From NCBI GenBank assembly GCA_033398695.1, contig CM065801.1:3782001-3846000 (forward strand): 64,000 nucleotides of DNA, given 5' to 3'. Position numbers and translations under genes: made by a program. Positions 11,425 to 21,238 of the stretch are shown piece after piece. This DNA comes from Orobanche coerulescens (Eukaryota > Streptophyta > Magnoliopsida > Lamiales > Orobanchaceae). The notes under the pieces were generated by a model. It was not told where the DNA came from and made no database searches. It saw only the letters and a list, made by a program, of their open reading frames with translations. Within the stretch, counting starts at the first letter, position 1. Each line of letters begins with the position of its first letter.

Positions 11425-11613
11425 TGTTGGGGTTGCAAACCCAAGTCCCACATCGGAAAGAGAATGAAGTGAAGTCTTCTATATAAGCAAGTCCACCACT
11501 CCATTAGTATGAGGCCTTTGGGAAGGAGCCCAAAAATAAATCCGTGCGGGCTTGGCCCAAAGCGAACAATATCATACTAATGTGAGAGAGTGGTGGTGGT
11601 GGCGATCCTAAGA
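11425..11613 (+). repeat. TRIM 3' LTR
   Basis: 189 bp, the same length as the 5' LTR, ending CTAAGA before the TGCAT duplication. Confidence 0.95.
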
Positions 11614-11694
11614 TGCATTTGGGAGAAAAATGAATATGCATTACAACACATTGTGTGTGCAGTAATATCCACCACTAAATTTGCACGGACCTAC

Positions 11695-12959
11695 TGTTGG
11701 GAATCGGGTCGTATAATGGCTAAAGACAAGATCGATTATACAAGCGGATTAAACGAATATAACAATTACAATTATATTCTACGGGATAGGGTTTAAGGAT
11801 TACAGGCCAACTAATGAACCTATAATTATAACCAATATAATTATTGCAATAATCCTGAGGAACAAGCTGACCGAAAAAGGACCAGAACAAATCTGCAAAT
11901 ACAAATAGCCGATTCTAGGTTAACAACGATAATGATAATAACTAAGCGATCAGCATACGATATTCAGAACAAATCCAAAACAGTATATAAACCGGAATAT
12001 ATTATATATATTTAGATATATATAACTAATATATAGAATATATATAATATATATTAGACTGCAGCAGGTATATATATATATATATTTATATATAACATAT
12101 ATATATATAATATATATATATATAGATAAATACCGAAAATATATATAAAAAATATATATATAATATAAACTGTACTGCATGTATATATTTATATATATAT
12201 AACAAATATACATATATAATAATAATAATAAATTGCACAATATCACCAAGAACAACAATTTATTCAGAAATAAAATCGAGAAAAACCCCTTTTTCCGAAC
12301 GAGATATGTAGGCTCAGATCTTCCGAAACCTTAGCAATTGACACCAAGAATATGTTTCCACAGAGGAGGAATGCCAAACCACCGCCGACCGGCCACAAAG
12401 CCCGGTAGCACCTTCAAATCACCCAGAACCTCACGAACCCGAATCACTTACTCACAACCCGACTCACGGCTCACACAGAAAGAGTAAGGGTACTTATTTT
12501 CGCCCGATTCTCTCGGATATGAAAGTTTCATTTTTCTCCTGTCTTCTTTCTCGTTTTCGGTGTGTTTCTTAGTCTACCAAACTCCAGCCCCCAGCCGCGC
12601 CTTTTATGCACACAATGAGGGAATCAGAGGATGTCACGGGATTCCCTTATGTTGGTCATCGGCTCACGGGGGGACAACGGATCAAAGAATCGGGAGAAGA
12701 ATCGGAGTTTGGAGGAGTTGACCAAAAAGGGAAGAAATCACGGGGGAGAGGTGAGACAAGAGAGAAGTGAGGGAGGCGGTGAGAAATGAGGGAGTGAGGG
12801 TAGGGTTAGTTATATATAAGGAGTAATCGGACGGTCGAGATTAGGTGTAGATATCTCGATCGGACGACTCCTATTAGGAGGGCTGCCAAGGGCTATGGGC
12901 CGGGTTTGGGCTGGATTAATTAAATGTTATATGGGCCGGGTTGGGCTAAAATTATAACA
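11695..12959 (-). repeat. 3' LTR of the gag-only element
   Basis: Begins TGTTGGGAATCGGG and ends TTATAACA on the plus strand. It contains long TA-rich stretches at about 11985-12230. Confidence 0.93.
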
Positions 12960-13555
12960 TTCTCCACCTTTTTGGACCAACCAGTCAAATTGCATTTTCG
13001 GGTTTCGGAGAAAACTCATCATCGTCTAACTCCGGGGTTACCTGCACTCACACACGGTAGATAAGATAAAGTATTCACAAAGAAGACTAACTCACAAAGA
13101 GATCCCCAATAAAAACACACAATTAGCACAACAGATATTTTAGCAATAAGCTAAAATAGCACAAAGCACACAAATACCAAAATATTTCCAAAAGCACAAA
13201 CGCATTAAGGGAAATGAACGATATAAGCAACACATAGATTTGAGGGGACACCACTCCACCTCAAATGCAAAGCACTAAGCATGTTGCTCCACCTGAAAAT
13301 GGGGCGGGGGTTTACACAAAATCGCCAACACATGGAAGCTGCAAAACACAAAAGGTTGGTCGACCGAACCACAGCACCGCAGCCAGCACAAAGAACACAA
13401 AGTTCAAGGAAAAATAATCACAGAGATTATACTACCTACATCCACAAAGGATTAGAACCACAAATAATTCATATAAGTCACACAGACATATAAATCAGAC
13501 ACAAGTCACAAAGACGTCCACAGCCCAATAAGGACTGAAAAACCACAAAGGTCAA

Positions 13556-13765
13556 CTAATACACATCACGATGATTGATATCAGACACAACCAGGTTAGC
13601 CTTATCATCAGTTTGATTTTTACCCTTTTTGTTCCTCTTAGGACAATTACTAGCAATATGACCCTTTTTACCACAACAATAGCAATTCCGTGAGTTTTGT
13701 CGAAAATTAGAATTTTGACCATCCTTCTTAGTGAAATAGTCATAACAATTTTCATTCCTAACCAT
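13556..13765 (-). pseudogene. Nucleocapsid zinc knuckle of the gag-only element
   Basis: Contains one intact CCHC knuckle, CYCCGKKGHIASNC (C-x2-C-x4-H-x4-C), followed by a basic stretch. It is a separate frame from the gag capsid part, displaced by a frameshift between 13765 and 13789. The RNA-binding residues are all present. Confidence 0.8.
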
Positions 13766-13788
13766 CGAAACTTATTCGAAATTATTAT

Positions 13789-14355
13789 TCACATTGTTTT
13801 TAAGTCTAATTCCTTATTCTTTAGACCGAACACAACAATATCTAAAGATATGTTATCTTTACCATACTTAATAGCAGATTTAACATCATCATATGACTCA
13901 AGAATAGCATTCAAAAGTACAATAGCAGAGTAATCATCAATATGTTTATCACCGGAATTTTTAATATCTTGAACTAATTTGGTAAACACATCAAGATTTT
14001 CATCAAGACTTTTATTCAAATCAAGTTTAAAACAGAAGAATTTTTCAAGCAAAAATAGTTTATTTGGCAAAGAGGTTTCAACATATAATCCTTCCAACTT
14101 TTCCCAAATTTCCTTAGCCGAATTTTGTTTACCAACTTTTCTTATCACAGAATCAGACAAGTTCAAGATAATAGACGAGTAAGCAAACTCATCCAATTCA
14201 GCCTTTTTATCGGCCGAAGTATCAGCGGCAAAAGTTAGATCAATGGCTTTAAAAACTTTTTGTTGTATTAAAATACCTTTCGATTTTTGCTGCCATATTT
14301 GAAAATCCGATTTTCCATCAAATGGGGCCAAGTAAAATGTAGAAGTCATGCCCAT
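13789..14355 (-). pseudogene. gag: Copia-like gag of the non-autonomous element
   Basis: The minus-strand frame from the ATG at 14355 encodes about 188 residues of Copia Gag. It has the N-terminal FDGKSDFQIWQQK segment, a helical UBN2-type domain (AKEIWEKLEGLYV, NKLFLLEKFFCFKL) and the conserved end segment (LKNKELDLK). The longer frame starting at 14403 uses a GTG. The frame stops at 13789. The zinc knuckle follows downstream in another frame (13765-13556), so an indel separates capsid from nucleocapsid. Gag packages element RNA in cytoplasmic particles; with no pol in the element, this would only supply structural protein or be packaged by a partner. Confidence 0.85.
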
Positions 14356-14872
14356 TCTGAAAACATAAAGTTTAACCAAAAACAGTAAAACCAACAGCAA
14401 CACGAAGCATACACTGCACTAATACAAAAAACAGTAGAATCACACAGCACTTACACAACGGAGTTAAAAAAATACCACAACCGAGTTTGTAGATTACAAC
14501 ACCAAGCCCCTACAAGATCCAAGGACGCTAAACGGTCCAGGCAGGAGGGTTTATACGCAAGGAGTTGAAAAACGTATAGCACTCTACCCAGAAACAGGAA
14601 TAAAACTCCTAAACGATATAAACCGAGTGCTGAAAATACACACAGGAAATCAGAATAAGCAATGTGCCCAGATTAATCACACAGATTAATACACCCTGAT
14701 CAATCACACAGATTAAGAACGCACAATAATCAACTGCGGCAAGCGGTATCCACGAAAACAGTAAAAGAGTGGAGTTCAGCCAAAATACCAGAGCGGAAAA
14801 CCCGGATGGGTTATTCCGTATCACCAAGACGCCACAGGACACGACACCCGACAAAACGGGCTCCGATACCAC

Positions 14873-15385
14873 TGCTGGGTATCGGGTCGTATAATGGCTA
14901 AAGACAGGATCGATTATACAAGCGAATTAAACGAATATAACAATTACAATTATATTCTATGGGATAGGGTTTAAGGATTAGAGGCCAACTAATGAACCTA
15001 TAATTATAACCAATATAATTATTGCAATAATCCCGAGGAACAAGCTGACCGAAAAAGGACCAGAACAAATCTGCAAACACAAATAGCTTATTCCAGGTTA
15101 ACAACGATAATGATAATAACCAAGCGATCGGAATACGACATTCAGAACAAATCCGAAACAGTATATAAACCGGAATATATTATATATATATGTTTATATA
15201 TATAACTAATATATATATATAGAATATATATAATATATATTAGACTACAGCAGGTATATATATTTATATATATAACAAATATATATATATATATATAATA
15301 TATATAGATAAATACCGAAAATATATATAACAAATATATATATAATATAAAGAATACCGCAGGTAAATATTTATGCATATATAAA

Positions 15386-15416
<31 letters not shown>

Positions 15417-16151
15417 ATAAATTTCACAATATCACCAAGAACAATAATTTATTCGGAGATAAATAAAATCGAGAAAATCCCCTTTTTCCGAACGAGATGT
15501 GTAGGCTCAGATCTTCCGAAACCCTAGCAATTGACACCAAGAATGCGTTTCCACAGAGGAGGAATGCCAAACCACCGCCGACCGGCCACAAAGCCCGGTA
15601 GCACCTTCAAATCACCCAGAACCTCACGAACCCGAATCCCTTACTCACAACCTGACTCACGGCTCACACAGAAAGAGTAAGGATACTTCTTTTCGCTCGA
15701 TTCACTCGGATATGAAAGTTTCGTTTTTCTCCCGTCTTCCTTCTCGTTTTCGGTGTGTTTCTCAGTCTACCAAACTCCAGCCCCCAGCCGCGCCTTTTAT
15801 ACACACAAGGAGGGAATCGGAGGATGTCACGGGATTCCCTTATGTTGGTCATCAGCTCACGGGGGGACAAAGGATCAAAGAATCGGGAGCAGAATCCGAG
15901 TTTGGAGGAGTTGACCAAGAAGGGAAGAAATCACGGGGGAGAGGTGAGACAGGAGAGAAGTGAGGGAGGCGGTGAGAAATGAGGGAGTGAGGGTAGGGTT
16001 AGGTATATATAAGGAGTATCAGACGGTCGAGATTAGGTGTAGATATCTCGATCGGACGGCTCCTATTAGGAGGGCTGCCAAGGGCTATGGACCGGGTTTG
16101 GGCTGAATTAATTAAATGTTATATGAGCCTGGTTAGGCCAAAATTATAACA
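14873..16151 (-). repeat. 5' LTR of the gag-only element
   Basis: Begins TGCTGGGTATCGGG and ends TTATAACA on the plus strand; same layout as the left copy. TA-rich tracts at about 15175-15415 differ in length from the partner. Confidence 0.93.
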
Positions 16152-16550
16152 CCTACATCCCATTTTAAGAAATGATTCTCATTTAAATCAATTCTATATA
16201 TATTTAGGGTGATAACGACAAAACCCATATTATGCAAACAGCCAGAACTAGGTCTACGAAATAAATCGAACTACTTTCACACTCACTCGACTTGAGATCT
16301 ATAGTTAAAATCTCATTTTTGTTCAATAAATTTTTAATTCTATATGCCTAATAGGACGTAAATCTCGACCAAAAAATCGACAATTTTTTGAAAAAAAATA
16401 TCAATTTACTTGAGTTTTATTCGTGTCCAGATTAACAAAAACTCGTTCGAGCCCAGAATCAATCTGTAATAAAAAAAATTAAACTCAATCACAGTTTTCC
16501 AAAGCTAAACTAAAAATCTCAACAAAGTTGTACCGTCAATACATGCATTG

Positions 16551-16585
<35 letters not shown>

Positions 16586-16741
16586 GACAATAATAACATA
16601 GTAAAATAAAGAACATGCAAGCCTCAAGTCTCCTCAGCCAAAACAATACAGCGTAATCTAGGTCTTCAATCGAGATCGTACGCGCTTTCAGTATATATGA
16701 ACCCAAGTGGTACTTGACTTTGTCTCGGTTCTTTTATTTCT

Positions 16742-16745
16742 AAAA

Positions 16746-16775
<30 letters not shown>
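16742..16775. repeat. (AAAT)n microsatellite
   Basis: About eight consecutive AAAT units. Confidence 0.95.
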
Positions 16776-16776
<1 letters not shown>

Positions 16777-16800
16777 GGTGAAATCATGGAAAAAGATGTA

Positions 16801-17029
16801 CTCCCCTATCCTAAGTATAGACACTTGAGTGAGTAACACGAGTTTTAATAAAAGTTGTGTTGAATAGAGAGAGAGTATGACTTCCTAGAAAAACGATGTG
16901 TTGAATAGAGAGAGAGTATGACTTTATAAAAAGAAAAAGTAAAGTGATTTTACTAAAAATAAAGTGTACTTACTCTTTTAGGACAGACGAAAATGATAAA
17001 AAGTACCTCTACTTGCTAAATGAAAAGAG
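16801..17029. mobile_element. Stowaway-like MITE in the pectinesterase upstream region
   Basis: Flanked by TA dinucleotides (16799-16800 and 17030-17031). Its left end CTCCCCTATCCTAAG and interior (GAGTTTTAATAAAA, GAGAGAGAGTATGACTT) match the Tc1/mariner-derived Stowaway type. A related copy lies at 41652-41836. A 26-bp internal block (GTTGAATAGAGAGAGAGTAT and so on) is duplicated 42 bp apart. The terminal repeats are diverged. Confidence 0.65.
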
Positions 17030-17191
17030 TATTATATAGTCAGAGCAAAACATGCATGCCTTTCCCATACCATTGTCCAAAGATCAGCAACTTTTCAACT
17101 ATAAGTAGCCCTACCCATTACTCCCATAATTCACTTAAGTATTAATTACCAATTTCTTTCATCTCACATTTAATCTCAAATTGCGCCAATT

Positions 17192-20100
17192 ATGGCCAAA
17201 AAACTTCTCTATAATTCTCGATACATAATATTTACTACCATTTTCTTTCTACTTCCAATTTGTTTCTCCCAATCAAATGACAACACGTCGAACCCCTCGC
17301 CCCCTTCGAAAGTTTGCCAATCAACCCCGGATCCTTCTTTCTGCCGCACCATTCTGCCCACGAGCAACTCTTCGTCAAATATCTACGACTACGGCCGATT
17401 TTCCGTCCGTAAATCCCTCTCGTCCTCTCAAAAGTTCCTCTCCCTCATCGAGAAGTATCTCCGGAGCTCCCAAAATCTAACGGTCACGGCGGTCAGAGCT
17501 CTGCAGGATTGCAAATTCCTAGCACAATGCAGCATCGACGATCTAGTGAGTTCCTCCCAAATCGTCGACCAGAAACCCCAGAATATATCCGATTTCAAAA
17601 CGGACGACGTGCAAACCCTCCTCAGTGCGGTGCTAACGAACGCGCAGACATGCATCGACGGCCTCAAAGACACGGCCTCGGCTTGGAGCGTCAGAGACGG
17701 GATCCTGACGCCCCTCTCCAACGACACGCGCCTTTATAGTGTTTCGTTAGCTTTGTTTAAGAAAGGGTGGATGCCTCAGGGTACGATCAAACGGCGGCCT
17801 CTCAACGGATTCTTTAAAAGAAAGCATCTCACGTTTAAAGACGGACGGTTTAACTTTAAAATGTCCGAAAAGAATATGGAGATTTATCGGAAGGTGAGAC
17901 ATAGGAGGCTGCTGCAGGCCGACGACGGCAGTGATCAGGTTGTGGTGAGTAGTATCGTGGTGGTCGGTCAGGACGGGACGAGCAACTTCACGACGATAAA
18001 TGATGCTCTCAATGTAGCTCCGAATAATACGAATGGCGAGAGCGGATATTTTCTTATATATGTTAGAGCTGGTGTGTATGAAGAGTATGTATCCATTCCC
18101 AAGAACAAGAGGTATCTGCTGATGGTTGGAGATGGGATCAATCAAACGATTATAACTGGGAATCATAGCGTTGTTGATGGATGGACAACGTTCAACTCTG
18201 CAACCTTTGGTAAGCATGTATTTCTTAATATAATATCTAACTTAAAAGTATTAATTAGGGAGTAATTATAAATAGGATCATGATTTAGAGAAATAATGTC
18301 TTAGCCATAATAAGACTTATTTAGTAATTTTACAATTTATTTTATTTTTAATTAATTTCAAAAATTAAGGTATTTTGTGTATAGACTTTCTTATTCTTCA
18401 ACTATTTCAGGTTAAAGATAACGATAATATTTAATTTAATTATCCACCATCTCTCAGTACTTGAAGTCTCTCTTTCCCCAAAAATATGTGCTGTCGAAAA
18501 TAAATCAGCATGCTTTTTTTATTACATCAAATATTTTGGCTACAAAATCTCGACGAAATATTTGAAAGAAAAAAAATAGTTTTTTATATATTTATTGCAT
18601 TTAAACCCTTATATTATATTGCAAAAATATACTCACATATCTCCATCCAAAATAGTATAAGGGTATATTAGTCAATATATAAAATATAATTACGGAAAAA
18701 AAATTAGGGATATTAATCATATTATGGCCTAAAGACATTATGTGAAAAAATCTTTTTCCTTATTAATATTATCAAAAGACAAAAAAGTTTTTACCATCAA
18801 TACTTTTAGTAGTATATAATTAATAACTTCGTTTCATATTAATTAATTTTTTGTTTCTTTATGGTTGAACTTTGACTTTAATATCTTTTTGAAAATATAA
18901 TGACAAATTGCTAAAAAATATTTTTATAAAAATATGTTTTAATGTGAATCAAGCAATACAAACTTTATACTTTATCCGTCCCATAAAACTGTGCTCATCT
19001 TGATTTTGATCGATCTCTCCAAATACATTTTTGACCATTAATAATTTCAATTATATATGAATAAAAATTATAAAAAATAATATTTGGACATACACATTAA
19101 GATAAATCTTACATTAGTATAAGTTTTTATATATTGATTGTAATTCATGATCAGAGTTTATGAATGTCGATCAATAAAAATCAAAATGAGCACAGTTTTG
19201 TGGACAGAGGGTATATTTTATGATTATTTTTTTATGATATAATATACGGACAAAATTCAGTCTTAAAAACCAAAATATCAAGTAATATATGAAACGGATA
19301 AAGTTTACAAAGAATTGATACTAGTATTTTTTAAAATATATACCTTGTGACTATTATAATACTTAATATTTTATATAATACTAATAATTATCATTTTTTT
19401 ATAAATTATTCTAATAAAGCTCCGATCTGATTAATCGAGATAGGATGACAAGAAGTATATATTTGTCTTTACCTTGTCGTTAAGGATAGAAGACCTGGTC
19501 TACAATAGGGGCATTTTTGTCTTTTTCCTCCAAAAATTTATTGTTTAAAACGACTTTTATTTTGCAAACGACTTATTTTCTTTATTTACTTATTTCCCAA
19601 ACAATATTGAGTTTTGGTCAGAATAAATTATTTTCTCTAATATTCATCCAATCATTTTGGGCAGCCGTCGTCGCTCCTAACTTCGTCGCCATCGGCATAA
19701 CATTCCGCAACACGGCCGGCCCCGAAAAGCACCAGGCCGTCGCCCTCCGCAATGGGGCCGACCTCTCCACGTTCTACGAGTGCAGCTTCGAGGCCTACCA
19801 GGACACCCTGTACGTCCACTCCCTCCGACAGTTCTACAAAAACTGCGACGTATACGGAACAGTCGACTTCATCTTCGGAAACGCCGCATCCCTCCTCCAG
19901 GACTGCAATCTCTACCCACGCCGGCCAACGAAGGGCCAGTTCAACGCGATCACGGCCCAGGGCCGGACCGACCCCAACCAGAACACAGGGATTTCGTTCC
20001 AGAAGTGCACGATAAAGGCGGCCGATGACTTGGCAAGCAGTAATTTTACCGTCCTGACGTATCTCGGAAGGCCGTGGAAAGAGTACTCTAGGACTGTTTA

Positions 20101-20362
20101 TATGCAGTCGTTTATGGGCAGTTTGGTGCATCCGGCCGGATGGAGCGTGTGGTCGGGAGATTTTGCGCTCAACACTTCGTATTATGCGGAGTTTAATAAT
20201 TCGGGTCCTGGGTCGAGTACGAGTGGGAGAGTGACGTGGCCTGGGTTCCATGTTATTAATGCCACGGACGCCGCGAATTTCACAGTGTCCGCGTTTTTGT
20301 CCGGGGATGCTTGGATACCGCAGACCGGTGTTCCTTATAGAAGTGGCTTGTTTTCGACCTAG
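17192..20362 (+). CDS. Pectinesterase with N-terminal PMEI pro-region (two exons: 17192-18209, 19665-20362)
   Basis: Predicted 571-residue type-I pectin methylesterase (EC 3.1.1.11), which removes methyl esters from homogalacturonan in the cell wall. Exon 1 gives a signal peptide (about 1-26), a PMEI-type pro-region with Cys42, 51, 107, 113 and 154, the processing motif RRLL (238-241), and GVYEE (294-298). The donor G|GTAAGC at 18210 and acceptor TTGGGCAG| at 19664 rejoin the frame through an alanine codon. Exon 2 gives QAVAL (363-367), YQDTL (384-388), DFIFG (407-411) and LGRPWK (472-477). Catalytic Gln363, Gln385, Asp386, Asp407 and Arg474 are all present. The RRLL motif is where this family is cleaved in the Golgi before secretion. 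Length is normal and no damage is seen. The neighbouring PMEI-like gene is convergent. Confidence 0.95.
18210..19664 (+). other. Pectinesterase intron, 1455 bp, with MITE
   Basis: GTAAGC donor and TTTTGGGCAG acceptor. It lies just before the QAVAL region, a usual intron site in this family. AT-rich apart from the MITE at 18970-19211. Confidence 0.9.
18970..19211. mobile_element. Stowaway-like MITE in the pectinesterase intron
   Basis: A 242-bp element between TA dinucleotides (18968-18969 and 19212-19213). The ends are inverted: TCCGTCCCATAAAACTGTGC at left and GCACAGTTTTGTGGACAGAG at right. The TCCGTCCC core is the Stowaway terminal signature. No coding capacity. Confidence 0.85.
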
Positions 20363-21238
20363 TTTATGTTTGGTAAAAATAACAAATTAGTATTTAAAGA
20401 AAATTGTTTGGTACGTCCTAAACTAACTTATAAGTTAGCTGAGAAGCTAGAAAAAACATCTCAATAAGCTAGCTTCTCATTGCCAAACACGCGCTCAACT
20501 TTTTATTGCGTTTTTACTTTTTCCCTTCATTTTTTCTTATTTATTGTTGTTCATTTGCCAAAAAAAAAAAGAAAAAAAGGAAAAATATTATTGTAATCCT
20601 TAACTCATATATTTGAATAATAAATTATTATGAATTTCTCACTTTCTTTTGCACAGAAAATTTTTTCAAATTTTCATCTCGAGTTTATAATCTGGTTTGA
20701 GTAGGTCTTATGTGAGACCGAATATACTTGTCTCGTCGTGAGATCGTCTATCTAAAAATAAAATTAAATATAAGAAAATGGTAAATATCACAGAATAAGA
20801 AACCCTAAACAGAACTATTATAACAAAAATACTTAAAAATGAACAATAATTTTTTTTTACAAATAATAAGCCATTTTAGTATACAGAAATGCTACACATA
20901 CACACATTTATACACATTTTTTTACACACTAGCATCTCATCCATTTATTTAATATGGTCCCACAATAAACAAATGGGTCCCACAATAAATGAATGGATGA
21001 GATGTTTGTGTGTAGGAAAGTGTGTATAAACATGTGTATATGTAGCACTTCTCGTATACAGATATCAGTTTTGGTGATCAGGTTAGCTAATGCTTAGATA
21101 TTACAGCAATTACTACAGTTTTCCACAGTCGCCCTCCGACTGATTGCCTTTCCGGCCGAAAATTTCAGGACTTCGAACTCTACTACTAATAATTAGAACA
21201 CACACACACACAAACAAACAGAAAAAAATGGTACCACC
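20363..21238. other. Intergenic space between convergent pectinesterase and PMEI-like genes
   Basis: Presumed 3' UTRs and terminators of both genes, a short stem (GAGAAGCTAG with CTAGCTTCTC near 20439-20490), and a MITE at 20887-21053. No other gene is seen. Confidence 0.5.
20887..21053. mobile_element. Small inverted-repeat MITE, 167 bp
   Basis: The left end AATGCTACACATACACAC is mirrored by GTGTATATGTAGCACTT at the right. An inner pair, TCTCATCCATT and AATGGATGAGA, continues the fold. GTATACAG occurs directly outside both ends (20879-20886 and 21054-21061), an 8-bp duplication of the kind made by hAT transposases. Non-coding. Confidence 0.75.

Larger units (their letters stand above)
10989..11613 (+). 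mobile_element. Complete TRIM (terminal-repeat retrotransposon in miniature)
   Basis: Two 189-bp LTRs (10989-11177 and 11425-11613) begin TGTTGGGGTTGC and enclose 247 bp. A tRNA-Met-type primer site (TGGTATCGGAG, 11180-11190) follows the first LTR. A purine-rich tract (GAGGGGAGG) precedes the second. TGCAT flanks both sides (10984-10988 and 11614-11618), a 5-bp target duplication. The interior holds no credible gene. TRIMs lack coding capacity and move with enzymes supplied by other elements. The last LTR ends AAGA instead of AACA, one change in the terminal dinucleotide. Confidence 0.95.
11695..16151 (-). mobile_element. Complete non-autonomous LTR retrotransposon carrying only gag (Copia-like)
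   Basis: LTRs at 11695-12959 (1265 bp) and 14873-16151 (1279 bp) enclose 1.9 kb. CCTAC flanks both ends (11690-11694 and 16152-16156). On the minus strand the primer site GTGGTATCGGAGCCC lies beside the right LTR (about 14857-14871) and the purine tract AAAAAGGTGGAGAA beside the left LTR (12960-12973). The element therefore reads right to left. Only gag and a zinc knuckle can be found; protease, integrase, reverse transcriptase and RNase H are all missing. It must have depended on another element for mobility. LTR pairs differ mainly in the length of TA-rich tracts. Confidence 0.93.
16152..17191. other. Intergenic region upstream of the pectinesterase gene
   Basis: AT-rich, with an (AT)n run at about 16552-16576, an (AAAT)n run at 16742-16775 and a Stowaway-like MITE at 16801-17029. 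A TATA-like CTATAAGTA lies at about 17100, some 90 bp before the pectinesterase ATG, and could be its core promoter. Confidence 0.5.

Noticed and set aside
11950..12258. Tyr/Ile-rich minus frame
   Set aside because: Translation of a TA-rich tract within an LTR.
17747..18217. 156-codon antisense frame over pectinesterase exon 1
   Set aside because: Shadow of the real exon; no family resemblance.
19652..20251. 199-codon open frame antisense to pectinesterase exon 2
   Set aside because: Mirror of a conserved GC-rich coding exon; the sense frame carries all catalytic motifs.
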